From Aquatica leii (Eukaryota; Arthropoda; Insecta; Coleoptera; Lampyridae), in the NCBI GenBank assembly GCA_035610365.1, contig CM069436.1, positions 54,761,505-54,825,504 of the forward strand: a DNA stretch of 64,000 bases. The letters are read 5' to 3'. The translations under genes were made by a program, and so were the position numbers. Of the stretch, positions 1 to 11,328 are shown piece after piece. Below the pieces are notes generated by a model that had not been told where the DNA came from, made no database searches, and saw only the letters and a list, made by a program, of their open reading frames with translations. Numbering within the stretch: the first letter of the stretch is position 1; every line of letters starts with the position of its first letter.

Positions 1-756
1 TGGAAATATAATTTGGTTTATCAGGAAGAATTCCCATCGATTGAATATTTTATAGTTAATAATTTAATATCACCGCAATATGTAATTACGTACTTTCTTT
101 CTATGCTAAATTCTATATGATCCATTTAATTATGTTAAGAATTCCTTTATTTTTGTGTCGTTTTATATGGAAATTGTGTCAGTTATAAACTTTGAAGATA
201 TCTTTATATAAAAATTTAACTGAATTCTATTCACCCCAATGTTAAGAATTGCTTACATTTTCTTCGTTTGTTTTCGGTCTTACCGAAATGTATGTACGGG
301 TTTTTACTCTTTCTTATCTTGCTATCGGCAAGTACCCTAATCTTGTTGATGCTACCTTCGTAGTAAATGCACGTTTTAACGCTTTAACGTTTCATTATGT
401 TTAAATAAATTTAATATAACATGTATCTTTTTTTATTTTGGTTTGTTAGTCACTTTAAAATATCACGAAGTTCGTTAAGCTACTGGAGGTTGCAAAATCT
501 ATATAAAAAATAGTGTAATTGCAGTGACGTAGAACTCATCGTGCTGTTCATAACTCGTGTGTCGTTTCAGCAACGTCTCGTTGTTGTGTAGAACTATTTT
601 TGATACAATCAGTAGATAATAGAGTTAGATAAATGAAGACATAAAAAACGAAAAAAAATTAGAGTTTAGTAACAGCAACAAATAGCAAAACATAGACTTA
701 CAACGTTTCCCACCCTTATAGCTATTAACTTATCGCTCATACATAATACCTTATAC
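1..756. other. Non-coding AT-rich DNA, no gene seen
   Basis: No open frame, RNA gene or recognisable element end was found. The stretch is ordinary AT-rich intergenic sequence with homopolymer runs. Confidence 0.6.
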
Positions 757-812
757 CAGGCATGCGAAACAAGCGACCCGCGGGCCGCATGCGGCCCGCC
801 AGATCAGAGGTT
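757..812 (+). mobile_element. hAT-type transposon terminus
   Basis: The stretch starts CAGGCATGCGAAAC and runs into a GC-rich block (gacccgcgggccgcatgcgg) that stands out from AT-rich surroundings. A CAGG start followed by a gcccgcgggccgcatgcggc-type block is typical of termini of the Charlie/ZBED branch of hAT transposons. No transposase frame follows and no opposite terminus was found, so this is a solo or truncated end. The assignment rests on resemblance only. Confidence 0.5.
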
Positions 813-964
813 AATTGTGCCAAACTATAAATTATTTTTAGCTTGCTTTAACAAGTTTGCGATGTAGTCTGTAGCCTTAATGTGATAAATCTAATGATAC
901 TGACAATGTTCAAGAAATATGATGAAAATTTTATATCAACTGATTTAACAAGAAAGTAAAAAAT

Positions 965-1960
965 AACTGGTGTGGTTATGTTGTCATAAAACCACTTTGA
1001 AGTAATATATATAAGTATATAAATGTGGCAATATGTACACGTTTGTATTGACTTCCTAGCATGCTATAATTTTTTTGAAATTTTTCTCCTCAATTTCATT
1101 AAATATATAACCGAAATATGGCAAATTAAGCTTATGTTGTCATATTGACTAATCCCTATATTTGTGCGCCTCGATATTGCTTTCCCTTTTAGTAAATCAG
1201 TAAAGATGATTATTTTTAACGTATCTTGTTTTCCCTTCAAAATATGGAATTTTTTTCTAAAAAAAATCGTCGCAGACAGGATTCAAACCTAGATTATATT
1301 TGTGAATTCACTTTAAATTATAAATAAAATATCTAATAAACTAATGCTAATGTTAGAAAATTTTTTAATTTGAATAACTTGTTAGGAAGATTTATCTTTA
1401 TAAGAAATCGTATAAATAACTTGACTAATTTACATACGTACAAAAAAACTGTTTAAAAAGAACCGAGAGAATATGAAAAGCCAGGTCCACACCAAATTTC
1501 AATTTACTAGGACTTTTGGCTCAAAAGTTATCGTGGGCACATCCAAAGATAATGTAAGGAAGATACAGCACTCCGTATAAAACAAGTCACAAGGATATAA
1601 AAAAAAATGTTAATTTTAACGTATCTTGCTTTTCCTTCAAAATATAAAATTTAAAAAAAAATTGTCACTAGTAGGATTCGAACCTAGATTATATATGAAA
1701 TTTACTTTAAATTATAAATCAAATATCTCATAAACTGTTAATGTTAGGAAAAAATATATTTGAATAACTTGTTAGGAAGAATTATCTCTATAAGAAACTG
1801 TATAAATAATTCGAATAATTTACATACCTACAAAATTATATAAGAAAAATTGTTAAAAATGACGGATACATTCACTTCCGTTTTTTTTTATCAGAACCAT
1901 CCTTTGATAGAACCGAGTTTTTAAAAAAAAATTCGATTTATAAATCAAAATAATATGACT
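965..1960 (+). repeat. Repeat family Rep-A, copy 1, with internal duplication
   Basis: This copy shares long blocks with copies near 7.7 kb, 46.9-47.5 kb and (inverted) 56.25-56.79 kb. Shared landmarks are the start aactggtgtgg, the block gacttcctagcatgctataa, the block tttgtgcgcctcgatatt, a ggattcgaacct-type motif, and the tail agttatcgtgggcacatcc. The stretch from about 1,216 to 1,600 is repeated in diverged form from about 1,610 to 1,960, a direct duplication of roughly 395 bp. It carries no protein-coding frame. The family looks like a non-autonomous element of unknown class. Confidence 0.8.
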
Positions 1961-3931
1961 AATAAGGCAATAAGAGTAACATCAGACAAAATAATATTTG
2001 TATTGTAGGTGTTAACATTCTCAAAGCTCAGAAAGACTGTGTGACCCGTGAGATATATCAAAAGTGAACACAGAGTTGCTGTTTAAAAACAAGGTAATTA
2101 TTAATTATCATTTGTTTAATTGTACTTTGTTTTTATTTATTATACCTATAACCTGCTATTTTATGGTTATAAAAAAATTAATTTTGTTGGGTATATACCA
2201 AGTATATACTAATGAATCCAGTGTATTTATGTATATTATATCTATAATGCATTCATTATTAGAACTCGTCTCACGTAAAACTGGGAACGTTAATCATCGC
2301 GCAGGTTAACTTTTATCTTCAAAGAAGATTACTTATGAATAGGTATCTAATTAATATTTGATATGTTTAAAAAAGATACAAGTGGCGATTTAAGTGAAAA
2401 GAAGTTTTAAACAAATCTGTTTACAAATTATCTAAGAATATACTTTCACCGCAAATGTTTTTTTTTTACTTTTTAAAGAGTAGGTACCTACTATTTTTTT
2501 TAATAAATAATCTCACGTTAAACACTGAAACTGAAACATATGATCGTACGCTACTGTAGTTTAATCGCAGTCCAAGAGGCAAGATTTTAGTAAATGCGTA
2601 CTTGCGTTTATGTATTGGTTATAATTATGGTATTGAAGTAATGATTCAACAAAAAAAAGTTCAGAGTAAAACAAAATATCTACATGTATTATATAAGCCT
2701 GCAATAGCAAAAAATGTCCATAAAATGTAGTTCTTATAATGTCTTTAAACTATAGACTTTTTCAATTTACATGTTATTACGCAACATTTGAATATATTCA
2801 TAAAATTTATTTTTTGACAGATTTTAAATATTATATGCATTTATGCTAACATAATAAATGAAGAACTAATAATTTCTAAGAATACAAACCATGAATATCA
2901 TTATTATACTTTTTGAAAGTTGAATTATAAGTAGGTGCGAATTATTACTATGGAAACAATTACCCATTATACTTACCAGTTTTTTATTAATTTTTATAAT
3001 TATTAAAACTTTCGTTTCTATATTAAAATGTATTACTATTGAGGTTATTTATCAAATTGACCTAATTGCTTAATCTATAAAATATGTAAATAATTTTAAA
3101 TTTAGATACATGCTTTTAGGTTTTTTTTACAATGTTTTGAATGAATATCATCACATTATTAAGAATAATAATTGCACGCAGTAAAAGGTTCATTTTTGAG
3201 TTTTTTGAATAAATATGTCTAATTAACTGTTACAAAAAGGTATACTGCATGTATTACATATAATACATCAATATACTGAAAAATAGTTTTTGTAAGACAT
3301 TTTATTTATTTTTGTAAAAATTACAATTTTAATTGATTTAGAAATGAAGAGAAATTATTTCTTAACAGATTAATAAATAATGTATCGCACATAAATTTTG
3401 CAATTGTTGTTTGATTTTGAACAACATATAAATCGTTGTAGAAATAAACTTAACAATCGTTAATCAAAAATAATTAGTGACTACAAAAGATCAAATAACT
3501 GAACTTTGGTCTTAAAATGAAATGAAAAACGAACTTGTCTATAGTTGTATGAGAAGAATTCGTTTCCTTGAAATAAACCGATTCCTTCATTGTGCGGATA
3601 ACATAAAACCAGATATGTCTAATAAGATTTAGAAATTGCGACCTCTAATAGATAAAGTGAAAAGTAACTGCTTGAATTTATTTGAACCTAAAGAAAATTT
3701 ATGAAAGGCACGGATGTAAACATTTTATCCGGGGGAAACCTATACGTTTTCGTTACAAGATTTAGTGCTTAAACAGTCTATGTGGGTACCTTATAAACTT
3801 CGAAATGTATAAAAGCAACAATCAGCGACGTTCTCAAGAATATAAAAAATTATTTGAAAACTTTGCAGCCTTTTTAGATACCTACTATGCTAAATGAAGT
3901 TAATTAGTAAAAAGGATTCTATCCCTATAAA
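1961..3931. other. Non-coding AT-rich DNA, nothing recognised
   Basis: Only short chance open frames are present, including one of 81 codons at 2,064-2,309 with no family resemblance. No element ends or RNA genes were seen. Confidence 0.55.
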
Positions 3932-4745
3932 CTCTATTTTGATAATTTTACTATGGTTTGACGTTGATTGGGATAATGGAATTCAAACAACCGGAACTAT
4001 TCGCGAAAATCGCATCTCGCGTCGTGCCCTCTCACCAACAAAAAGGTGATGGATAAAAAGGATCGCGGTTCTTATAAAGCCGTTATCGATAAAAATGATG
4101 GTTTAATTATTGCCCGCTGGAGAAACAATAGTACCGTAACAGCTGCATCTTCTTGTTTTGGAGTAGAACCGATTACCAATGTGCGGCGCTATTCACAATC
4201 TAATAAACGTAATATTTAAGTCTCCCGTCTGAACATTATGGGAAAGCATAATCAGTCTATGGGAGGAACAAATCAAATGAACGAAAATATTCTCAGTACC
4301 GTATAGCCGTAAGAGAAAAGAAATGGTGTGGTGTTTGTTCACTTGAATTTTTGACGTAAGTGTACATAATTCATGGCAGCTCTATAAACAATCCGGAGAT
4401 TTGCTTTCTCAGCTGAAATTTAGGCGCTCCATTGCTCAAACTTACATAAAAAGACACGGAGTTCCTCTAAAGAGTTCTGGAAGACTTTCTACATCAACAA
4501 CGTCCGTAAGCCTCAATAGTGTTTCTGATGAACTACATTACGATTCTTCAAATCATCTTGTCGCTCCAATACCAAAGAATGAGCGAAGGCGTTGTGCAGG
4601 TGAAGGATGCATTTCCCACATTAGAACAATATGTCAGAAATGTGACGTTGATGGCTTATGCATAAGTTGTTTTTCCATTGACGTAGAATTAAGCTTAATT
4701 CTTAACATTATCTTTGGCAGCTGTAATAGATTTAAATGTGTTTGA
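3932..4745 (+). pseudogene. piggyBac-type transposase, degraded 3' half
   Basis: Translating across frames gives the ordered landmarks of the C-terminal half of piggyBac transposases. These are an FDNF block (catalytic-Asp region), GTIRENR, a GSYK..IDKNDGLIIARW block, NNSTVTAASS..GVEP, MGG(T)NQMN and KKWCGV. The last 114 codons (4,401-4,745) are one open frame with RRSIAQTYIKRHG and a cysteine-rich tail (C-x4-C, C-x2-C, C-x2-C), as in the family's C-terminal zinc-binding domain. The upstream part has at least one frameshift and in-frame stops (for example near 4,219 and 4,305). The position normally occupied by the third catalytic Asp, in MGGxDxMD, reads Asn, so the copy is dead. No TTAA-flanked ends were identified. 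Confidence 0.85.
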
Positions 4746-6777
4746 CATCGAGTTTAAAAAGTAATTTCATCTAAATAAAAATTTCGTCATTTAATTGTAA
4801 ATAAATTAAATCATTATTTTTTCCTTTTAAGTGCATTTTACTTGATGCATTTTGTTAAAATAGGTTCTTTTTGTTTGTTAAAATAATTATATTTTTGTCT
4901 TTTTAGCGGTTTTAACAATAGTGGTTATAAGTCCCTGAAAACCTTAAAAATCTTTCAACAGAACTTCATGCTGATGTAAATTTGAAATACTTGATAGAAC
5001 GGTTTGTCTCCTGGTAATGAACTTAAGCTGTTGACAATAAAATCTCTTTTTATAGGAGTAAAATTCACTACCAGGTTACCTTCTTTCTGATAAAAGAAGA
5101 ATAATCGAAATCAGTCAGCATCGTAAAGGATAATCACTGAACATACATTTAAAAAAAATATTCCGACGAATTGTAAGCCGCCTCCTTTTTTTGAAGTCGG
5201 TTGAAAAATAAATGGGTAAGTGGATGTGATACGATAAAAGCCTTGTTTTTGTTTTATTATTTTGATGTAGCCGATAAAAATTCAAAACATTTTGGTAGTT
5301 ACCTACATAATGCCATAATCTGAAAAGGTTCACATTACTTACAAGCACCTCACGAGTCGCCACTGGGTATTAGTAACATTTCAGTGTAATCAAAACAAAT
5401 GTAAGTTGATCCTAATAATGCGTGCTAATAATGCAACGTATTGATGTTTCCGCGAGATAAAATGACGACTTGTCACAATAAATTAGACAAATTATTTTTT
5501 AAATAAAAACCATTCTTCAGAATAATATAATATCAAGATAACCAAATAATTTAAACAATCATATTATTATAAGCCATAATGTCTGCAGTATAAACAAGTT
5601 ACGATTTTCGTTGTACTATTGATAAAAAGGTTTTTTTATCTGGTAAGTATATGCTAATAAGAGCTCGTCTTCTCACACCCACGCCACTGCTGCTAATACT
5701 ATTTTAATTGCAGAATTTCTATAGAATAAAATTAAAAACCCATTTAACAAAACAATTAATGGTTTTTAGGGCTTTTTAAATTTTTACAAAAATAATACTA
5801 ATATAAACAGGCTGTTCATAATCATCTGTTTTCTCATGAACTACGACAGTGTAATTAAAAAACTCAATTGCACATCGAATTTATGCAATATTAATAAAAA
5901 TGCTATTTTCTTTAACGGAACTCCTTACATATTTTTAGGTATTTTAAAAGAACATAATTCTGAACACGATTTGCGTTGTACTATTGATAAATAAGTTTTA
6001 TTTTCTCAAATTATTTTATATTTCATGGTAGAGTACTAATTTGATTTTTAATTGTGTTTATTAATAATTGTGAAAAACTAAACTAAAACTATCTAGCTAA
6101 AATATGCATAATATAATTAAAATTGGAAAGAAAATAAGTTTTTTCTAGATTTACCATTCGAGTCCTATACGATAGACAACGACAACACTTCTTCATGACT
6201 CTCCAGCAAATTTGTTAATTTTCAAATGTCTTGCGCCTTTATTGAGAATTGAAACGTTAGAGATCTTCGTCTTTATTATGAACATGACATCACACATTCG
6301 CGCAAATACGTCATTCAATACGACATAGTAGAAATTAAACCCAAAAACATTAGTAGGAAATGCTAAATTTGAAATTGTTGCAATGACATTTTCAGGTTAT
6401 TTCGTATAACAGGCATTAGCGCGTTTTAGTATTTTGTGAAATATGAGGTCATGTTTTTCAGAAAACCGAACAAATCTACCTACATACATATTAGCAATTG
6501 TAGTCGTAAGCTAATAATAAAATCATTTAATAATTTTTTTGTGGGTTATTGACGAAATGTATAGTGACGGCTTGTTTATTAGATGAAGAAGACACATTAT
6601 GCATGTGTTTCTTGCTCAAAACCAAGTGATCTAGAATTCAGTAGAAAAGTTTGCTTTGCCTATCTTCAAAATCAATAAACTTCTTTTCTTCTTTGCAATA
6701 AATAATTTGTTTACGTCTAATTATGTTTTTTTTTGTCTTGGTCTAATCGAGCACTCCTAATTTTGTCAAAATTAAAT
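4746..6777. other. Non-coding AT-rich DNA with scattered short repeats
   Basis: No gene was seen. A diverged direct repeat of about 35 bp (core cgttgtactattgataaa) occurs at about 5,602 and 5,971. A block near 5,935 (attttaaaagaacataa) recurs inverted near 10,330. These look like fragments of an unclassified dispersed repeat. Confidence 0.5.
5177..5207 (-). repeat. CAACCGACTTCAAAAA-type dispersed repeat fragment
   Basis: The minus strand reads TTTTCAACCGACTTCAAAA followed by GGAGG. This motif recurs widely in insect genomes as part of a dispersed repeat. The 82-codon minus-strand frame overlying it is not a gene. Confidence 0.5.
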
Positions 6778-7139
6778 TTCGAGAACGTTTACCGAAGGAC
6801 GTAGAAAATTCTCGACACCGATAGATCAATTTTTCCAAGTCGGAAGTTAAGAAGAAATCGGTTTAAAATAAATAAGTGATTAACGTGTGTGCTAAAATAG
6901 ATAAATAAAGTAACGGCGCTAGTGAAACATAAATACGTCGTGTACGTGTGGTTAACATAAACAAGTATAAGTTTTAGATAAAATAAACAAGTGCAAACTT
7001 AGTGAAGCAATGTATATGGTGTTAGTAACACATAAATTATTGTAAATTTTTTGGCTTAAATACCGTTAGATTTAATTAGTGTAGCTCTAATAATGTAAAT
7101 ATTTGTTTATAAATAAATTAGTTTTAAAAATTCAATACA
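6778..7139 (+). mobile_element. Gypsy-like 5' LTR (copy 1)
   Basis: The segment matches, block by block, the inverted LTR at 46,501-46,871. Shared stretches include gtgtgtgctaa, gctagtgaaacata, aaatacgtcg, ttgttaacataaacaag in diverged form, and aataccgttagatttaatta. It ends in ..aatACA, directly followed by TTGGTGACAAG, the position and form of an LTR/primer-binding-site junction. The exact 5' edge is not resolved because the two copies diverge there; 6,778 is the first clearly shared position. No intact partner LTR lies downstream. Confidence 0.65.
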
Positions 7140-7157
7140 TTGGTGACAAGTGTGCGG
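7140..7157 (+). other. Probable primer-binding site of the LTR element
   Basis: TTGGTGACAAGTGTGCGG begins immediately after the LTR terminal ACA. Insect gypsy-group elements commonly place TTGGTGAC- or TTGGCGAC-type sites here to bind the 3' end of a tRNA. The matching tRNA was not determined. Confidence 0.5.
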
Positions 7158-7323
7158 TATTGAAAGCCGTTAAAATCGTATAAATAAACAACTGTTTAGT
7201 TCGAACTTCGCGTGTATTTGTTTATAGAGTGTAATTATAGTTTTCCAGTTGGTTAAAGTAGTGTATTTAAACTTTTCATTCGTGCTTTAATTTATGCCGG
7301 TGACGCCTTTGCAAGCAGTTTAA

Positions 7324-7590
7324 ATGGATTCAAAGTTATTTAAATTTCTCGAATTAATAAACTATAGTCAAGAATCGACGAATAGAAAAATAGAAAAAAT
7401 ACTAGAACAATGGGCAAAAAGCTGTCTGAAAATTCTCAGAAAATAGAAGAAAAATTGTTGCAAAATTCTTGAAGTTTAAAAGAAGAAATACGAATGAGCA
7501 TTGAAAATCAAATAAAGACTATTAAGAAGTAAATACAAGTTAGTATGAAAACCAAATAAAATTGTTCAAAAGAAAACCCATGCAGATATG
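7324..7590 (+). pseudogene. gag-like N-terminal remnant of an LTR retrotransposon
   Basis: An ATG about 170 bp after the primer-binding site opens a 40-codon frame (7,324-7,446). It starts MDSKLFKFLELI and is rich in Lys, Glu and Ile. Past the stop, a second frame continues with coiled-coil-like, charged sequence (KIEEKLL, LKEEIRMSIENQ) to about 7,590, so a frameshift or deletion has broken one longer frame. Position after the LTR and composition suit the amino end of a Gag protein. No conserved Gag motif is left, so the family cannot be named. The body of the element is replaced by a Rep-A fragment. Confidence 0.45.
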
Positions 7591-7654
7591 TTAAATTTAA
7601 GAAAAGAAATATGCTAATCTATGAATAACAAAATAGAAGCAATAGGAAACAGAA

Positions 7655-7860
7655 TGAAACTGTAAAAATAATTCGAATAATTACATACGTACAAAATTAT
7701 ATAAGAAACACTTTTAAAAATGACGGATACACTCCTTCCTTTTTCTTTATCAGGTCCATGATAAAACCGAGAGAATATAAAAAGCCAGCTCCATACCAAT
7801 TATCAAGTTACTAGGACTTTTATTCGAGAGTTATCGTGGGTACATCGTTACACACACACA
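7655..7860 (+). repeat. Repeat family Rep-A, fragment
   Basis: Matches the 3' part of Rep-A: aataattcgaataattacat, tacgtacaaaattatataag, tgacggatac, accgagagaatat, gccagctccatacca, agttatcgtgggtacatc. After the shared part comes a short (AC)n run. It abuts the broken gag-like remnant upstream. Confidence 0.75.
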
Positions 7861-8394
7861 GACAAAAATACGTTTTTCTGGTTTAGGAGATCTTGAAACG
7901 TATAATCATGCAAAAAAAAATTTTGAAAAAAAATTGCGATCGCTATACTTTTTTTTATAGGAAAGTAATAAACAAATAAGAAGCGTTTAAACTTTTCATA
8001 TTGTACAGTAATAAATTTAATTTTTAAATTAAGTACTTACTAATAAACACAATTTAGTTAATTTATGAAACGTTTAAAAAGGTTGCCTTGTTACGTGAAT
8101 ACATGTGTATATGTGAATTTGATGTAAAGTTTCTCTGATTTTGTTTTGAAGTTCTAAAACAACACGGTATCGCTGCCTGCCTTACCAAAGCACACAAAAA
8201 ATATAGTAGTGCGAGATTCGTGAAACGTTTAGACCAACGTCTCAGTGCTTTTGTGTCAATTTATTTTTTATTAAAAACTTAATTTGATAAATTTGTACTC
8301 CGAATATAATTATGAGCAAGAGTTTGCTAAAAATAAAGTCGGGTTCTGTAAAACAGCGGAAATTCTCTAAGAAAGTCGTTTAGGTTTTATGATT
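7861..8394. other. Non-coding DNA, nothing recognised
   Basis: AT-rich sequence between the Rep-A fragment and the mariner remnant. No coding or structural signal was seen. Confidence 0.5.
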
Positions 8395-8640
8395 CTAAGC
8401 GGACCTAACTCTGGTTACAGTGACCTGATAGAAAACTGGTCCAAGAATTCGCAAACCAATTATGCCGCGCCAAACGTTGAGACTAAATCTATTTAGAGGA
8501 TTTTGCTCATCTACTTCAAAAATATTGATTTTTTCATTACACATGCCGTAATTCAACAAAAATATTTTTTTCACATCTGTAAGAATTAATAAACCAGTTG
8601 TAAAAATAATTTGAACGGTACTCTTTTCCACATTTCATTC
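8395..8640 (-). pseudogene. Mariner-type transposase fragment
   Basis: The 78-codon frame contains LLILTDVKKIFLLNYGMCN and RFSLNVWRGIIGLRILGP. These resemble the region from the first catalytic Asp (LFTDE..F...G) through the F-S-x-N-V-W-A-G-I-x-G-x-x-x-I-G-P signature of mariners with a DUF4817-type N-terminus. The conserved Asp-Glu reads Asp-Val. Neither the N-terminal DNA-binding part nor the last catalytic Asp is present nearby. Related copies in this window lie at 35.9, 55 and 60 kb. Confidence 0.75.
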
Positions 8641-8712
8641 ACGAGTAACGTCTCGAATAGATTTTTCTAAAATGTTTCAAAACATGCTATCAGATTTACC
8701 TTAAAAAGGATA

Positions 8713-8721
8713 GCGGTTGTA
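8713..8721 (+). repeat. 9-bp target-site duplication, left
   Basis: GCGGTTGTA, repeated exactly at 9,524-9,532 on the other side of the foldback-type element. Confidence 0.8.
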
Positions 8722-9523
8722 CGGAATGGACCAACTGGCCACTGCCAACTGGCCGCCGTCTAATGGCCGCGGTCAACTGGCCGCGAGACAGCTGGCCGCC
8801 GGGACAACTGGCCGCCGGGACAACTGGCTGCCGCCAACTGGCCGCCGGCGCCGGTGCAAAATATATTTAACTAGAAAGCGTTTTTTTTTTGTACTTTTTA
8901 TATATTTTTTTATTAGAACAACAAAGTATTTACAAAGATTTACAAAGTGGATACTTGCATGTTTTACATACAAAAATAGGGATGTAATTGAGTACTTACG
9001 AGGCATTGCTCACAATTATCAAATTAATGAATAGTAATTTCATTTAGATGCATGCGTCGCAAATATTGTAAAATATGCAAATCAACTTTGTACATACTTT
9101 CTTGTTTTTATAAAAATATATTTAAAAAAAACAAAAAAAACGCTTTCTACGTACATTTTGGGTTGACTGATATTCGACTAGTTGATTTATTATGTGCTAA
9201 AAGCGTTCTGTATCGACACATTTATTTATACAACTACAAATAATAATACTTAATAGCAAGAATACGGTTAGGAAACAGAAAAAAATTATTTCAATATTCC
9301 CATGTTAAACGCCGTAGAGTACTATATATGCAGTTGTGAGCATCCATTAAAATAGCAACCCTAAGATTTGAGAAGGAGTTAAATACGTTTTGAGTTGGCC
9401 GGCGCCGACGCCGGCGGCCAGTTGTCCCGGCGGCCAGTTGTCCCGGCGGACAGTTGTCTCGCGGCGAGTTGGCCGCGGCCACTTGGCGGCGGCCAGTTGG
9501 CGGCGGACAGTTGTCCTAGACCG
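8722..9523. mobile_element. Foldback-type element with GC-rich tandem TIRs
   Basis: About 125 bp of GC-rich sequence at each end (8,722-8,855 and 9,395-9,523) are inverted copies of each other. Each arm is built from short tandem units of the type CAACTGGCCGCCGGGA. The middle is AT-rich and carries a second, shorter inverted repeat (agaaagcgtttttttt near 8,873; its complement near 9,145). The element is flanked by identical 9-bp direct repeats, which marks transposition. TIRs made of tandem repeats plus a 9-bp duplication are features of Foldback/Mutator-like elements. It encodes nothing: the Arg/Gly/Pro-rich frames over the arms are translations of the repeat. It must have been moved by a transposase encoded elsewhere. 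Superfamily placement is inferred. Confidence 0.85.
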
Positions 9524-9532
9524 GCGGTTGTA
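9524..9532 (+). repeat. 9-bp target-site duplication, right
   Basis: GCGGTTGTA, identical to 8,713-8,721. Confidence 0.8.
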
Positions 9533-11039
9533 GCACTTGACTATTAGTAATGTCTTAGAATTCTTTCTAGAAATAACGTATGCTTTCAATATATCGTATG
9601 TTTCTTCATGTGTAAACTGCATTTTTTAGCAAATTGAAAAGAACTGTTATTTATTGAGCAGTAAGAAATTAAGAAACAACATAAATATTGTTTTTCCACT
9701 ACTACTTGTATACCTAGGTATTTATAATTACGTATAATAGTAGGTGTCATGTAACGTTGCACTTTTTTAAGCGCAGGTAAATAATATTTCATTATTAATC
9801 ACTGGTTAATAATGAACATATTTGCATTTTCTGATGATTCTATAACAGTTTTAAAGAAAAAAAGTTTACAAAACTGTTTACCAAGGGCACGAGATTTTAT
9901 TTAATGCTATTTTAAAAATTTAAATCGTTAATTTGTTTTAAATATGTAAGTTATTTGAAGTTTGCGCTTAACTAAATTTCAACATTTTAGATATAATCAA
10001 TGCTTTAAGTAATAATGTTTTTAACCAATGTTAGTAAGTTTAGCAAAAATAACTCACGTTATCTATTTAGTTTTGTAGTATAAATCACAATTACGAATTA
10101 CATCAAAATTAATTCTATTAAACTAATGACAATTGTCACAATCACTCACTTGATTTTTAATCTGAAAATAACATCTTAAATTTTAAATTTGATTTAGTAA
10201 CAGGTAAAAAGGTTTTAATAATTTTAGTAGTGGAAAACTTGTATATAGACCACGCTTGAGAAGCTGAATATAACTTGCGCGACTTATATCCCTCGACGCT
10301 TTGCGTTTTGCGATATAATCTGTATTTTATGTTCTTTTAAAATAGCTAAAAATATAGGTATAGACGTTTTTTGCTAATTTAACCTAATTTGTAATTAGTA
10401 AAGATATTTTTGAACACCCTGTATATGCGCAATACAATAATACATAATTAAATGTATCGTGATAATACATGAAACAAATTGTTAAATAAACCCTTGTCAA
10501 TAGAAAAATACATCAGGTATCTGAATATGATGTGTCATAACGCAATAAACATTGTACAAGCTGACTAATTTACTTGTAAAATTATTTCGTACTTGAAAAA
10601 TTATTTAAGAATTATTTAATAGAATTTAGTCCAAAACATGTAATTGAGTAGGTATAATATTTTGAAGCAAAGTGTGCATGTTACAAATATAATTTTTAGA
10701 AACATGAATAACCTAGTAACCTACAGTTCTAAGGAGATTAAATCATACACGATTTTCAGATAGTCCACAATTGAATACTTCCTTAAAATTTGTCACATAA
10801 AACAGAACCTTTTAAGCCAAGGATATATTTTTTATATTATTACGTACAACTGATAAATTGCGTAAAAATCTAAACCACAAATGAAACCTCCTATAGATAA
10901 ATTTTATCAAGACAAAGGTTACTTCTCTCTGTCAAGGTTGCAATAATTTTTTGTTCCACTCTTTCCACGACTCGTAATGCGCTTTTGCCAAATGTCCGCT
11001 TCTGCATGTCACACCACGCTCACACGCATGTTGGCTGTG
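9533..11039. other. Non-coding 5' flank of ABCD3
   Basis: No gene. Near 10,410 the sequence gaacaccctgtata is the reverse complement of TATACAGGGTGTTC, a terminal motif common in insect mariner-like elements, and is probably a stray end. From about 10,960 the GC content rises toward the gene's 5' end. Confidence 0.5.
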
Positions 11040-11045
11040 TCAGTT
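11040..11045 (+). promoter_or_regulatory. Candidate initiator of ABCD3
   Basis: TCAGTT matches the arthropod initiator consensus (TCAGTY) and lies 170 bp upstream of the start codon, within the locally GC-richer stretch. No TATA box is seen about 30 bp upstream. This rests on motif and position alone, and such motifs occur by chance. Confidence 0.25.
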
Positions 11046-11209
11046 AGTGGTCAGAAGGCGGTGTTGAATTGTTATATGTTCCGTATTTGTTTTTTCACTG
11101 TGATAGAACCGTTGTAATTTCTCTACTGCTCGTGTGTTAAATTAATCTACAAAATATAATAAATTTCCAATCACATTAAGGGATAATGTGTAAATATTAA
11201 ACAATTTAA

Positions 11210-11328
11210 ATGGCACCGAATTTTAGCAAATACTTAACAAAACACAATGTTTATGCTGCTGCAGGTGTTGCAGCGGCACTATGGTACCTTTCTATACATC
11301 AAAATGCCAAAATGAATAAAATCGAAAG
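11210..11328 (+). CDS. ABCD3: ABCD3 coding exon 1
   Basis: Encodes residues 1-39 and two bases of codon 40. It begins MAPNFSKYLTKHNVY, followed by a small hydrophobic segment. It ends ..GAAAG|gtaact, a canonical donor. In PMP70 this N-terminal stretch is the region that directs the protein to peroxisomes. Confidence 0.93.

Noticed and set aside
1676-1700. Possible tRNA gene (GGTTCGAATCC on the minus strand)
   Set aside because: Only a B-box-like motif; no acceptor, D or anticodon arm could be paired, and the motif lies in a dispersed repeat.
8717-9622. Arg/Gly/Pro-rich open frames on both strands over the GC-rich arms
   Set aside because: They are translations of the tandem CAACTGGCCGCC-type repeat in the foldback-type element, present in several frames.
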